Assembly (NCBI GenBank): GCA_028284605.1
Contig: JANQRL010000011.1
Coordinates: 1-64,000, forward strand
Length of the DNA: 64,000 bases
Reading direction: 5' to 3'
From: Paracoccaceae bacterium
GTDB lineage: Bacteria; Pseudomonadota; Alphaproteobacteria; Rhodobacterales; Rhodobacteraceae
Shown here: piece after piece, positions 52,096 through 61,230 of the stretch
Layout: each line of letters opens with the position of its first letter
How positions within the stretch are numbered: the stretch's first letter is position 1
Program-made: the position numbers and the translations under genes
Notes under the pieces: generated by a model
Seen by the model: the letters and a program-made list of their open reading frames with translations, nothing else
The model's database searches: none
Told to the model about the DNA's origin: nothing

Positions 52096-53629
52096 GACGC
52101 TGCCGGCGCTGTCGGTCGCCGCGGCGCTTGCCGCCTTCGCCACGCTGATGGCGGTGGCCATGGCGCGCGCGGGCTGGGTCTTCGAATATCCGCTCGACGA
52201 CGTCTATATCCACCTCGCCATGGCCGAGCAGATCCGGGCCGGCGGCTATGGGGTGAACCCGGGCGAGATCGCCTCCGCCGCCTCCTCGCCGCTCTATCCG
52301 CTGCTCCTGATGTGGTTCCCCGGGACCGAGATCCAGCGGATGCTGCCGCTTCTGTGGAACATCGCCGGGCTCGGCCTCGCCGCCTGGCTCTGGGGCCGGA
52401 TTCTGGTGGTTTCCGGCTATGGCGACGGCGCGCTCCGGCCGGTCGGCCTCATCGCCGCGGCGCTCGGCCCGGTGGCGCTCAACATGTTCGGGGTCGCCTT
52501 CACCGGCATGGAGCACGCGCTCCACGTCGCCGCCACGCTGGCCATCGTGCTGGGTCTGCTGCGGCTGGAGGCGGAAGAGCGGGTGCCGCTGATCCTTTTC
52601 GCGGGGTGCTTCTTCACAACGGCGCTGCGGCTCGAAGGGCTGGCGCTGGGCCTTCTCGCCGCCCTGGTCCTCTGGCGCGTCCGAGGTTTCGGCCCCGCGG
52701 CATTGGCCGCCACCCTGACGCTTCTCCCCGCACTCGCTTTTGTTGGCACGCTCACCGCCCTCGGTCTCGATCCGCTGCCCGAATCGGTCCAGGCGAAGCT
52801 CTCCAACGAGGACACCACCGATTTCGGGCCGGTGACCCGCACCATCGCGCAGGTTCAGGTCAATATCGGTAAGGGCGGCGGCTTTCTGCTGCTGCTCGGC
52901 TGTGGCGCCCTGGGGCTGCTGCTCTTCGCCAATCCCCGGCTCCGCGCCGTGCTGCCGCGCAGTGTCGCGCTGGCGCTGCTGCTCGCCGGGATCGCCCATC
53001 TGATGTTCGGCCAGATCGGCTGGATGGACCGCTACGAGGGGTATATCTGGGCCGGCCTCGCCGCCGGAATCGTAGCCTTCGCCATAGGAGGGCCGCGCCG
53101 GCTCCCCGCGCTGGCGGTTATCGGCGTGCTTGGTGCCGGCGCCACCACCTATTGGCAGAGCTGGACGGAGCATTTTCCCTGGAACATCCGCGGCATCCAC
53201 CTCCAGCCCGTGCAATCGGCGCGTTTCGCCAAGGAGTTCGCCCGCGTTCCTGTCGCGGTAAACGATCTCGGCGCGGCGAGTTGGGCCAATCCGAACTATG
53301 TGCTCGACCTCTGGGGGCTGGCCAGCGCCGAGGCCCGGTTCAAGCGCATTTTCGACCCGACCCCGGGCTGGGCCGATCCGCTCGCCGAGGCGCGCGGGGT
53401 GCAGCTCGCGATGATCTACGAGGACTGGCTCGAAGCGGCGATCGGCCCCGATTGGGTCAAGCTGGGCGAGCTGCGCCTCGATATCAGACGCGGCTATCTC
53501 GGCGGTGCGGAGGTGGCCTATTTCGCCACAGATCCGGCCCATGTCGAGAGCCTCGCCGCGGCCCTGCGCGCCTGGGCGCCGACCCTGCCGGAGGGCGCCT
53601 TCTTCGTCTTCGAGGACGGGGTGGAGTGA
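52088..53629 (+). CDS. Polytopic membrane protein, GT-C glycosyltransferase-like
   Basis: 513 aa. About ten membrane helices over residues 1-345, then a periplasmic C-terminal domain. The first periplasmic loop has FEYPLDDVYIHLAMAEQIRA, an acidic DD motif as in GT-C (GT39/ArnT-like) enzymes that use lipid-linked sugars. The soluble tail contains VAVNDLGAASWANPNYVLDL, a phrase common in such membrane glycosyltransferases. Donor and acceptor are unknown. It overlaps the preceding small gene by 8 bp and ends 10 bp before the convergent DUF4174 gene. Confidence 0.68.
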   Translation: MARTLPALSVAAALAAFATLMAVAMARAGWVFEYPLDDVYIHLAMAEQIRAGGYGVNPGEIASAASSPLYPLLLMWFPGTEIQRMLPLLWNIAGLGLAAWLWGRILVVSGYGDGALRPVGLIAAALGPVALNMFGVAFTGMEHALHVAATLAIVLGLLRLEAEERVPLILFAGCFFTTALRLEGLALGLLAALVLWRVRGFGPAALAATLTLLPALAFVGTLTALGLDPLPESVQAKLSNEDTTDFGPVTRTIAQVQVNIGKGGGFLLLLGCGALGLLLFANPRLRAVLPRSVALALLLAGIAHLMFGQIGWMDRYEGYIWAGLAAGIVAFAIGGPRRLPALAVIGVLGAGATTYWQSWTEHFPWNIRGIHLQPVQSARFAKEFARVPVAVNDLGAASWANPNYVLDLWGLASAEARFKRIFDPTPGWADPLAEARGVQLAMIYEDWLEAAIGPDWVKLGELRLDIRRGYLGGAEVAYFATDPAHVESLAAALRAWAPTLPEGAFFVFEDGVE

Positions 53630-53639
53630 GACCGCGCGC

Positions 53640-54155
53640 TCAGATCGAACCGGCGCGGCGGTCCTCGATCTCCTGCTGGCGCAGTGGCATCTTGTCGATG
53701 GAGCGGGTCAGTTCCCGCACATCCCAGGGCAGGGGCTTGCGGAGCGAGACGCGCCCGTCCTTGGCCACCAGCGCCATCATGAAGCCGCGCGGGCGGAGCT
53801 GGATGCGGATGTCGGTGCGGGCGTCGGGATCGGTATCGGTGACGATGATCACATCGCGTTCCGCCAATTCTTCCGGTTCGGCCAGAAGCAGGTCCATCTG
53901 GCGGCGGAAATTCGGGTCCACCGGGCTGTCAGCGAAGACCACGACGGGCCGCGCGATCCAGACAAAATCGTCGAGATCGATCTCCGAGGCGTCGAAAACC
54001 CGGGTGCGGTCGGCTTCCCAAAGCTCCGGGCCGCTCAGTGGCGCGACTTCCTCGGCCTCGCCGACGACCGGCGCGATGGTTTCCTGGGCCAGCGCCGGCT
54101 CGGGGAGAACCGCGGCAAGGCCGAGCGCGACGGCCTGGGTAAAGAAAGTGTTCAT
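53640..54155 (-). CDS. Secreted DUF4174-family protein
   Basis: 171 aa. Signal peptide (MNTFFTQAVALGLAAVLPEP, cleavage near ALA/QE). The DUF4174 domain covers the C-terminal half (DFVWIARPVVVFADSPVDPN, RDVIIVTDTDP, GFMMALVAKDGRVSLRKP). The fold resembles thioredoxin-like proteins without a CxxC pair. It is periplasmic; role unknown. The start at 54155 is preferred to one at 54218 because the signal peptide then sits at the N-terminus. Confidence 0.8.
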   Translation of the reverse strand: MNTFFTQAVALGLAAVLPEPALAQETIAPVVGEAEEVAPLSGPELWEADRTRVFDASEIDLDDFVWIARPVVVFADSPVDPNFRRQMDLLLAEPEELAERDVIIVTDTDPDARTDIRIQLRPRGFMMALVAKDGRVSLRKPLPWDVRELTRSIDKMPLRQQEIEDRRAGSI

Positions 54156-54321
54156 GGGCCGAGATATAGGCGCAGTTTCGGGCGAGGCGAAGGGGCGGCG
54201 GGCCCCAGACGCGAACAATTTTCCGTTTAAGCGTTCGGTTAGGGTTTACCAACCATGATGCCGGCGGGGTCGATTTCGCCGCGTCCGCCCCGCGCGGCCT
54301 GGACAAGAGGCTTGCCGGTTC

Positions 54322-55317
54322 ATGGATATCACGTTGCATCTGGGCGCCCACCGCACGGGCACGACAACATTTCAGGCCTATCTGGAGCGCAACTCCGGCG
54401 CGCTCGCCGCCGCCGGGGTCGTCGCCTGGACGCCGAGGCGAACCCGCGGCGGGCTTCTGTCCGGCCTGGTCCGGCGTCCCGAGGAGGTCACCTGGGAGGT
54501 GGAGCGGCGCGCTTTCCGGACCCGCGGCCGGATCGCCCTGGAGCGCGCCCGACTCGCCCGCCACGGCATGCGGCAGCTCCTGATCAGCGAGGAAAATCTG
54601 ATCGGATCGGTGCGCAACAACCTGCGCGAGGGGGCATTCTATCCTTCGCTGGATGCGCGTCTGGAGCGGCTGGCACCGGTCTTTGCCTGCGAACGGCTAC
54701 GCATCGGCCTATCGATCCGAAACTATCAGAGCTACTGGACCTCCGCCTTGTCCTTTGCCATCGCCCGGGGGCATCCTGTGCCCGGGCCGGACCGGATCTC
54801 CCAGCTTGTCGGCCAGTCCCGGCGGTGGCGGCATATCGTCCGGGAGGTCGCGCGGGTCTTTCCCGGAGCGGAACTCGTGGTATGGCCGTTCGAGCGCTAT
54901 GTGTCGCAGCCCGATGCGCAGCTCCGCTTCATCACCGGCGGCGTGAGTCTTCCGATTCGGGCGGCGGGGTCGCGGGACTGGCGCAATCCGGGGCCGCGGG
55001 CGAAAGAACTGCGCGAGATGGTCGCCTGCCTCGGACCGGGCCAGGCCGGCCGGCTCCGCGAGGTGACCGGGGACGGGCGCTGGATGCCGTTCGATGCCGC
55101 GCAGCGCGCCCGGCTCGACGCCGAGTATCGCCGCGACCTCGATTGGCTGCGCGGGGGCGCCGACGGGATTGCGCGGTTCATCGACGGACCGCGCGCCATA
55201 ACGTCCTCTGCGCGGCCGGACGGGAATGTGGAATACTCCGCGGGGCGAGTCGGCAGAGACCGAACCGGCGGCGAAGACAGAGGACATGACAATGAAACGA
55301 CGAGGGTCGCGATCTGA
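54322..55317 (+). CDS. Sulfotransferase-like P-loop protein
   Basis: 331 aa. The N-terminus [20 protein letters not shown] resembles the 5'-phosphosulfate loop (HxGxxKTGTT) of PAPS-dependent sulfotransferases, with Arg in place of the usual Lys. [17 protein letters not shown] would match the 3'-phosphate motif (RNPxxxxxS). Otherwise the protein is diverged. The acceptor is unknown. The last 26 bp overlap the mcm start in another frame, and the final ~35 residues look unstructured. The ATG is at 54322. This is an unusual immediate neighbour of mcm. Confidence 0.62.
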   Translation: MDITLHLGAHRTGTTTFQAYLERNSGALAAAGVVAWTPRRTRGGLLSGLVRRPEEVTWEVERRAFRTRGRIALERARLARHGMRQLLISEENLIGSVRNNLREGAFYPSLDARLERLAPVFACERLRIGLSIRNYQSYWTSALSFAIARGHPVPGPDRISQLVGQSRRWRHIVREVARVFPGAELVVWPFERYVSQPDAQLRFITGGVSLPIRAAGSRDWRNPGPRAKELREMVACLGPGQAGRLREVTGDGRWMPFDAAQRARLDAEYRRDLDWLRGGADGIARFIDGPRAITSSARPDGNVEYSAGRVGRDRTGGEDRGHDNETTRVAI

Positions 55318-57436
55318 TTGGGAGGCATTGGCCGAGGCTGAACTCCGGGGGCGTCCGCTCATGGACCTGACCTGGGACACGCTCGAAGGGATCGCGGTCC
55401 AGCCGCTCTATACGGAGGACGACCTTGAGGGGCTCGATCATCTCGGCTCGATCCCGGGCGCCGAACCCTACACGCGGGGCGTCAAGGCTACGATGTATGC
55501 CGGCCGGCCCTGGACGATCCGGCAATATGCCGGCTTCTCCACAGCGGAGGAATCGAACGCTTTCTACCGCAAGGCCCTGGCCGCCGGGCAGCAGGGGGTC
55601 TCCGTGGCCTTCGATCTCGCCACCCATCGCGGCTATGACAGCGACCACCCCCGGGTCGTCGGCGATGTCGGCAAGGCCGGCGTGGCCATCGATTCCGTCG
55701 AGGACATGAAGATCCTCTTCGACGGCATTCCGCTCGACAGGATCTCCGTCTCGATGACGATGAACGGCGCGGTGATTCCGGTCCTGGCGAATTTCATCGT
55801 CACCGGAGAGGAGCAGGGCCATGACCGCTCGGTCCTTTCGGGCACGATCCAGAACGACATCCTCAAGGAGTTCATGGTCCGCAACACCTATGTCTATCCG
55901 CCCGACCCCTCGATGCGGATCATCGCGGATATCATCGAATACACCGCCGCCGAGATGCCGAAATTCAACTCGATCTCGATCTCCGGCTATCACATGCAGG
56001 AGGCCGGCGCGAACCTGGTGCAGGAACTGGCCTTCACCCTCGCCGACGGGCGCGAATATGTCCGCACCGCGCTGGCCCGCGGCATGGATGTGGACCGTTT
56101 CGCCCCGCGGCTCAGCTTCTTCTTCGCGATCGGCATGAACTTCTTCATGGAGGCCGCGAAGCTGCGTGCGGCGCGGCTGCTCTGGCACCGGATCATGAGC
56201 GAGTTCGCGCCGAAGAACCCGAAATCCTCGATGCTGCGCACCCATTGCCAGACCTCGGGCGTCAGCCTTCAGGAGCAGGATCCTTACAACAACGTGGTCC
56301 GCACGGCCTACGAGGCGATGAGCGCGGTGCTCGGCGGCACCCAGTCGCTCCATACCAATGCGCTCGACGAGGCCATCGCGCTGCCCACCGAATTCGCCGC
56401 CCGGATCGCGCGCAACACCCAGCTCATCCTACAGGAAGAGACCGGGGTGACTAGGGTCGTCGATCCGCTCGCCGGCTCCTATTATGTCGAGAGCCTGACG
56501 GCGGAACTTGCGGACGCGGCCTGGGCGCTGATCGAAGAGGTCGAGGAGATGGGGGGCATGACCAAGGCCGTGATCTCCGGCATGCCCAAGCTCCGGATCG
56601 AGGAGACCGCGGCGCGGCGTCAGGCGATGATCGACCGGGGCGAGGAGGTCATCGTCGGCGTCAACAAGTACCGGCTCGAAAAGGAAGACGACATCGACAT
56701 CCTCGATATCGACAACGACAAGGTGCGGGAGGCCCAGATCGCCCGGCTGGAGCGTATCCGGGCCACACGGGACGACACGGCCTGTCAGGCGGCGCTCGAC
56801 GAGTTGAAACGGCGCGCGGTGGAGGGCGGCAACCTGCTCGAAGCGGCGGTGGAGGCCGCCCGCGCCCGGGCCAGCGTGGGGGAGATCAGCATGGCGATGG
56901 AAGAGAAATTCGGCCGCCACCGGGCCGAGGTGAAAACCCTCGCCGGGGTCTATGGCGCGGCCTATGAGGGCGACGAGGGCTTCGCCGAAATCCAGCATTC
57001 CGTCGAGCGTTTCGCGGACGAAGAGGGCCGCCGGCCCCGGATGCTCGTCGTCAAGATGGGCCAGGACGGGCACGATCGCGGTGCCAAGGTCATCGCCACC
57101 GCCTTCGCCGATATCGGCTTCGACGTGGATGTCGGGCCGCTGTTCCAGACCCCGGAGGAGGCCGCCCAGGACGCCATCGACAACGATGTCCACGTCATCG
57201 GCATCTCGTCCCAGGCGGCGGGCCACAAGACCCTGGCGCCGAAGCTGATCGAGGCGCTGAAGGCGGCGGGGGCGGGCGACATCATCGTGATCTGCGGCGG
57301 GGTGATCCCGCAGCAGGACTACGCCTTCCTGGAGAAGGCCGGTGTGAAGGCGATCTTCGGCCCCGGCACCAATATCCCCGAGGCGGCCCAGGACATCCTG
57401 CGCCTGATCCGCGAGGCCCGCGCCGAGGCCGCCTGA
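55292..57436 (+). CDS. mcm: Methylmalonyl-CoA mutase
   Basis: 714-aa single-chain adenosylcobalamin mutase converting (R)-methylmalonyl-CoA to succinyl-CoA, the end of the propionyl-CoA branch. The catalytic TIM barrel has [20 protein letters not shown] and [20 protein letters not shown]. The C-terminal B12 domain has the cobalt ligand His in [11 protein letters not shown] (about residue 592). The start at 55292 is spaced 8 bases from CAGAGG; the ATG at 55286 is too close. It overlaps the sulfotransferase-like gene by 26 bp. No meaB or epimerase gene is adjacent in view. Confidence 0.95.
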   Translation: MKRRGSRSDWEALAEAELRGRPLMDLTWDTLEGIAVQPLYTEDDLEGLDHLGSIPGAEPYTRGVKATMYAGRPWTIRQYAGFSTAEESNAFYRKALAAGQQGVSVAFDLATHRGYDSDHPRVVGDVGKAGVAIDSVEDMKILFDGIPLDRISVSMTMNGAVIPVLANFIVTGEEQGHDRSVLSGTIQNDILKEFMVRNTYVYPPDPSMRIIADIIEYTAAEMPKFNSISISGYHMQEAGANLVQELAFTLADGREYVRTALARGMDVDRFAPRLSFFFAIGMNFFMEAAKLRAARLLWHRIMSEFAPKNPKSSMLRTHCQTSGVSLQEQDPYNNVVRTAYEAMSAVLGGTQSLHTNALDEAIALPTEFAARIARNTQLILQEETGVTRVVDPLAGSYYVESLTAELADAAWALIEEVEEMGGMTKAVISGMPKLRIEETAARRQAMIDRGEEVIVGVNKYRLEKEDDIDILDIDNDKVREAQIARLERIRATRDDTACQAALDELKRRAVEGGNLLEAAVEAARARASVGEISMAMEEKFGRHRAEVKTLAGVYGAAYEGDEGFAEIQHSVERFADEEGRRPRMLVVKMGQDGHDRGAKVIATAFADIGFDVDVGPLFQTPEEAAQDAIDNDVHVIGISSQAAGHKTLAPKLIEALKAAGAGDIIVICGGVIPQQDYAFLEKAGVKAIFGPGTNIPEAAQDILRLIREARAEAA

Positions 57437-57439
57437 TCC

Positions 57440-58042
57440 ATGAAACTCGACCATCTCGCGGTCTGCGCCGGCCATCTGGGCGAGGGTGTGGCCTGGGCCG
57501 AGGAGGTCCTGGATCAGCGGATCGCCCCGGGCGGGCGGCATCCGCGCTACGGGACCCACAACGCCCTCTTGGGTCTGTCGGAGGGGCTCTACCTGGAGGT
57601 CATCGCCATCGATCCGGAGGCGGAGCCGCAGGATCGGCCCCGGTGGTTCGATCTCGATCGGTTCACCGGGCCGCCGCGGCTCGCCAACTGGATCTGCCGG
57701 GTGTCCGATCTCGATGCGGCACTGGCGGATGCGCCGGAGGGGGCCGGCCGCGCGGTCGATATGGAACGCGGCGACCTGCGCTGGCGCATCGCGGTGCCCG
57801 AAGATGGCGGGCTGCCGATGCAGGGCGGCTATCCGACGCTGATCGAGTGGCAGAGCCCCGTTCCGCCGGGCCGTTCCCTGCCGGCCACCGGCCTGCGCCT
57901 GACCCGCCTCGACATCCACCACCCCGAGGCCCGCGCGCTGGCCAGGCTCGTCGACCTGCCCCAGGTCCGCTTTCACCGCGCCCGGACGCCACGCCTCGCC
58001 GCCCAGTTCGACGGGCCCGGCGGCGCCAGGAGGCTCGAATGA
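57440..58042 (+). CDS. VOC-superfamily (glyoxalase-like) protein
   Basis: 200 aa. Glyoxalase_3-like opening KLDHLAVCAGHLGEGVAWAE with the first metal His, GGRHPRYGTHNALLGLSEGL, and YLEVIAIDPEA with the Glu ligand. It follows mcm by 3 bp and overlaps the next gene by 4 bp (ATGA). Methylmalonyl-CoA epimerase is also a VOC protein, but this one is of the longer glyoxalase-like type, so epimerase function is not claimed. Confidence 0.75.
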   Translation: MKLDHLAVCAGHLGEGVAWAEEVLDQRIAPGGRHPRYGTHNALLGLSEGLYLEVIAIDPEAEPQDRPRWFDLDRFTGPPRLANWICRVSDLDAALADAPEGAGRAVDMERGDLRWRIAVPEDGGLPMQGGYPTLIEWQSPVPPGRSLPATGLRLTRLDIHHPEARALARLVDLPQVRFHRARTPRLAAQFDGPGGARRLE

Positions 58043-58509
58043 TCCGTCCCGCCAGGATCGACGACGCGCCGGGGATCGAGGCGATCTCGACGCCCGCGAT
58101 CCTCGAGACGGCCATCACCTTCAACGACCGGGTGAAATCCGTCGACGAGATTGCCGAAATGATCGCGGATCGGCCGTTCTTCGTGGCGGAAGAGGCGGGG
58201 GAGGTGGTCGGCTTTGCCAGCTACACCCAGTTCCGCCGGGCCGACGGCTATCGGTTCACGATTGAACATACGATCATGCTTGCCGAGGAGGCCCACGGGA
58301 AAGGGCTGGGCCGGGCGCTGATGGTGGCGCTGATGGACCATGCGAGGGCGGCGGGGATGCACTCGATCTGGGCCGGGATCAGCGCCGAGAACCCGCAGGG
58401 TATCGCGTTTCACGAACGGCTCGGCTTCGACCATGTTGCGCGGCTCCCCGAGGTCGGTTTCAAGTTCGGCCGCTGGATGGATCTCGTACTGATGCGCCGG
58501 AGCCTCTGA
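58039..58509 (+). CDS. GNAT N-acetyltransferase (phosphinothricin/methionine-sulfoximine type)
   Basis: 156 aa GNAT fold of the Pat/MddA type. It opens IRPARIDDAPGIEAISTPAI; acetyl-CoA is bound at EEAHGKGLGRALMVALMDHA; the C-terminal motif is NPQGIAFHERLGFDHVARLP followed by GFKFGRWMDLVLM. Members acetylate methionine sulfone/sulfoximine, phosphinothricin or other amino acids. AGGAGG lies 5 bases upstream of the ATG, inside the preceding gene, and the ATGA overlap suggests coupling. Double palindromes follow. Confidence 0.85.
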   Translation: MIRPARIDDAPGIEAISTPAILETAITFNDRVKSVDEIAEMIADRPFFVAEEAGEVVGFASYTQFRRADGYRFTIEHTIMLAEEAHGKGLGRALMVALMDHARAAGMHSIWAGISAENPQGIAFHERLGFDHVARLPEVGFKFGRWMDLVLMRRSL

Positions 58510-58533
58510 GGCCCCTGTCGACGGCGCGGCGAC

Positions 58534-58684
58534 AAAACTCTTCGAAGAGTTTTGCCAGACCCTTCGAAGGGTCTGCGGCGCCCCCCCCGGGGCCGGCCGG
58601 AGCCGGAGTGCGGATGCCGGGGACCGGTCCGGCAATCCGGCGGAAACTCTTCGAAGAGTTTCGTCAGACCCTTCGAAGGGTCTG
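58534..58684. repeat. Second pair of double TTCGAA palindromes
   Basis: Copy C: AAAACTCTTCGAAGAGTTTT at 58534-58553 and CAGACCCTTCGAAGGGTCTG at 58556-58575. Copy D: GAAACTCTTCGAAGAGTTTC at 58643-58662 and CAGACCCTTCGAAGGGTCTG at 58665-58684. In copy D both arms changed together (A to G and T to C), keeping the palindrome. Orientation and order are those of the 4273-4431 pair. They lie between two plus-strand genes, so they may end the mcm transcript. Confidence 0.85.
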
Positions 58685-58757
58685 GCCTCGCCCGGGTGAG
58701 GGCCGCGCGCCGACATACGCAGTTGTCCGCCCTCTCCGCCGCCCCTAGGCTCCGCCC

Positions 58758-59438
58758 ATGTCGATCTGGAGCCGCATCGGAGACGCCATCGCCGCGCTGC
58801 GCGAGGGGCAGGGCCTCGCGTCCGTCTTCGATGCCTTCCGCACCCCGCCGGAACGCTCCGCCGCCTTCGCCATCGCGGTCATCGCGCTGGGGGCAAAAAT
58901 GGCCAAGGCCGACGGGCTCGTCACCCGCGACGAGGTCACCGCCTTCCGCGAGGTCTTTCACATCCCCCGGGCACAGGAGAGGAACGCCGCCAAGCTCTTC
59001 AACCTCGCTCGCACAGATATCGCGGGGTTCGAGGAATATGCGACCAGGATCCGCGCCATGTTCGAGGGTGAGTCCGAGGCGCTGTCCGATCTCATGGAGG
59101 GGCTGTTCTACATCGCCATGGCCGACGGCACCTATCACCCGAGCGAAGAGGAGTTCCTGCGCCGGGTGGCAGAGATCTTCGGCTTCGACGAGCGCCGGTT
59201 CCGCCGCTACCGTGCGCTCTTCGTCCCCGGTGCCGAGCGCGACCCCTATGATGTCCTCGGCGTCGCCGCCGATGCGCCGCTGGGCGAGGTCCGCGCCGCC
59301 TGGCGCCAGATGGTGCGCGACAGCCATCCCGACCGGATGATGGCCCGCGGCGTGCCGGAAGAGGCGGTGAAGCTCGCTGAGAGGCGGCTGATCGCCGCCA
59401 ACCGCGCCTGGGAAGAGATCAGCGAGGCCCGCGGGTGA
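58758..59438 (+). CDS. TerB/DjlA-like J-domain protein
   Basis: 226 aa. A TerB-like helical domain (about 30-145, including AKMAKADGLVTRDEVTAFRE and YIAMADGTYHPSEEEFLRRV) is joined to a C-terminal J domain (165-226) with DPYDVLGVAADAPLGEVRAA and the HPD motif in SHPDRMMARG. It is probably a DnaK co-chaperone of the DjlA type but lacks a clear N-terminal membrane helix. The stop overlaps the next gene (GTGA). Confidence 0.87.
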   Translation: MSIWSRIGDAIAALREGQGLASVFDAFRTPPERSAAFAIAVIALGAKMAKADGLVTRDEVTAFREVFHIPRAQERNAAKLFNLARTDIAGFEEYATRIRAMFEGESEALSDLMEGLFYIAMADGTYHPSEEEFLRRVAEIFGFDERRFRRYRALFVPGAERDPYDVLGVAADAPLGEVRAAWRQMVRDSHPDRMMARGVPEEAVKLAERRLIAANRAWEEISEARG

Positions 59439-60460
59439 GGATCGCGACCTACAATGTGGAGTGGTTCACCAACCTCTTCGACGATGACGGGCATCTCCTC
59501 GACGACGGCGAATGGTCCGGCCGGCAGGATGTGACCCGGGGCGAGCAGATCGCGGCGCTGACCCGGGTCTTCACCGCGCTCGATGCCGATGCGGTGATGG
59601 TGATCGAGGCGCCCGACGACAACCGCCGCCGGGACGGGGCGGTGGCGCTCGAAGCCTTCGCCGCCCATGCCGGTCTGCGCGCCCGCAAAGCCCTGCTGGG
59701 CTTTGCCAACGACACCCAGCAGGAGATTGCGCTGCTTTACGATCCCGACCCGCTGAGGGCCCGCCACGACCCGCATGGCGCGGAGACCGGCAAGAGGGGC
59801 TCGCGCGATGCACCGCGCTTCGACGGCGTCTTCCGCTTCGATCTCGACACCGATGCGAGCCCGGAGGCGATCCGCTGGTCGAAACCTCCCCTCGAAGCCC
59901 TGGTCGAGACCGCCAGCGGTGCGTCCTTCCGAATGATCGGGGTCCATGCCAAGTCGAAGGCGCCCCATGGCGCCGACACGCCCGACGAGATCATGCGGGT
60001 TTCCATCGCCAACCGGCGCAAGCAGCTCGCGCAATGCGTCTGGTTGCGGCAGCGGGTGACCGCTCATCTGGAGGCCGAGGAACCGCTGATCGTTCTTGGC
60101 GATTTCAACGATGGCCCGGGGCTCGACGAATACGAGAAGCTCTTCGGCCGGTCGAGCGTGGAGATCGTGATGGGCGAGGAAGGCGAGATCGAGCTTTACG
60201 ACCCCCATGCCCGCATGGCGGTGACCTCGCGGATCGGGGCGCGTCCGACGACGGCGCGGTTCAGGATCGGGCCCGAGGGGCGCTATCTCCACGCGCTCCT
60301 CGACTACATCATGCTGTCGCCGGACCTGATGTCGCGCCGCCCGGCCTGGCGCATCTGGAACCCGTTCGAGGACCCCGAGTGTTTGCGCGATCGCGAGATG
60401 CAGCAGGCGCTGCTCATGGCGTCCGACCACTTCCCGGTGACGGTCGATATCGAGCTCTGA
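59435..60460 (+). CDS. Endonuclease/exonuclease/phosphatase-family protein
   Basis: 341-aa EEP-superfamily hydrolase. RIATYNVEWFTNLFDDDG opens the fold, VMVIEAPDDN carries the metal Glu, IGVHAKSKAP, LIVLGDFNDGPG carries the catalytic Asp-x-Asn, and SDHFPVTVDI the C-terminal Asp-His pair. No signal peptide. The substrate could be nucleic acid or phosphodiester lipids; unknown. GTG start at 59435, overlapping the J-domain gene by 4 bp. Confidence 0.85.
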   Translation: MRIATYNVEWFTNLFDDDGHLLDDGEWSGRQDVTRGEQIAALTRVFTALDADAVMVIEAPDDNRRRDGAVALEAFAAHAGLRARKALLGFANDTQQEIALLYDPDPLRARHDPHGAETGKRGSRDAPRFDGVFRFDLDTDASPEAIRWSKPPLEALVETASGASFRMIGVHAKSKAPHGADTPDEIMRVSIANRRKQLAQCVWLRQRVTAHLEAEEPLIVLGDFNDGPGLDEYEKLFGRSSVEIVMGEEGEIELYDPHARMAVTSRIGARPTTARFRIGPEGRYLHALLDYIMLSPDLMSRRPAWRIWNPFEDPECLRDREMQQALLMASDHFPVTVDIEL

Positions 60461-60497
60461 CCTTGGGCCGGCCGGGCGGAGCGCCTATATTGGCGCC

Positions 60498-60881
60498 ATG
60501 AGACATGTGATTGCCCTGAGTTTCGCCGCGGCACTCGCTGCTGCGCCCCTTGCCGCCCAGGAGAGCGAGGCGGAGCCCCCCGGCGAGATCGCCGAAGGGT
60601 TCAGCCTGATGGAGGAGGGGGCCAAGCTCCTGATGCGCGGGCTGGCCGAGGAGATGGAGCCGGCGCTGGAAGAGCTTCAGGATATGGCGAAGGAGATCGA
60701 ACCGGCGCTCCGGGCCTTTGCCGCCGAGATGGGGCCGGCGCTGACCGAGCTGATGCGGGTCGTGGACGAGATCCGCTACTACGAGGCGCCGGAGGTTCTG
60801 CCCAACGGGGACATCATCCTGCACCGCCGCGACGACGCCCCGCCTTACGTGGCGCCGCCGGGGGAAGAAACGGAGCTGTGA
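60498..60881 (+). CDS. Small periplasmic protein, conserved in Rhodobacterales
   Basis: 127 aa. Signal peptide (VIALSFAAALAAAPLAAQ), then a Met/Glu/Leu-rich amphipathic repeat (MEPALEELQDMAKEIEPALR, then MGPALTELMRVVDEIRYY) and an acidic tail (EVLPNGDIILHRRDDAPPY). Relatives are sometimes labelled AAA ATPase, but no P-loop is present. It lies 37 bp after the EEP gene. Function unknown. Confidence 0.75.
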   Translation: MRHVIALSFAAALAAAPLAAQESEAEPPGEIAEGFSLMEEGAKLLMRGLAEEMEPALEELQDMAKEIEPALRAFAAEMGPALTELMRVVDEIRYYEAPEVLPNGDIILHRRDDAPPYVAPPGEETEL

Positions 60882-61044
60882 CGGCGGGGCGGTTTGGTGG
60901 CTACCGACTGCCAAATGCGCCCTTAAGCGTTCCTCAGGTGGCAGCCTTGCCTTGGCCGGATTCTTGAGACAACGAAGGGCTGTGTCCGGCTGGTGCGCCC
61001 AAACCCCACCCTCCAACTCATCCGATACGGTCGGTCTACGCCCC

Positions 61045-61206
61045 GCCCGAATAGCGCCGAAGGCGCCGGGCATCGACAGACCGGTCCGGCGGGCTGGCGA
61101 TTGGGCTGCCGTGGGCGCTTAGCTCGGAGCAGGGGACGTGCTTGGCTGCCATGAAGCGCCGTAGCTCAGCCGTTCGATCGCCAGCCCCCGGTCTGTCGAT
61201 GCCCGG
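61045..61206. repeat. ~140-bp inverted-end intergenic repeat, copy C
   Basis: The best-preserved copy. Ends CCGGGCATCGACAGACCGG (61066-61084) and CCGGTCTGTCGATGCCCGG (61188-61206) are a perfect 19-bp inverted repeat; GGGCTGGCGAT (61091-61101) and ATCGCCAGCCC (61177-61187) form a second inner arm. It lies in the 349-bp gap between convergent genes (the small periplasmic protein gene and ppx), where nothing else is recognised. The lead-in CCCGAATAGCGCCGAAGGCG is kept. Confidence 0.87.
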
Positions 61207-61230
61207 CGCGCGCCATAACGAACTGCGCCG

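Noticed and set aside
57440-58042. Methylmalonyl-CoA epimerase, given the VOC fold next to mcm.
   Set aside because: Length (200 aa) and motifs match glyoxalase_3-like VOC proteins rather than the ~134-aa epimerase; position alone is not enough.
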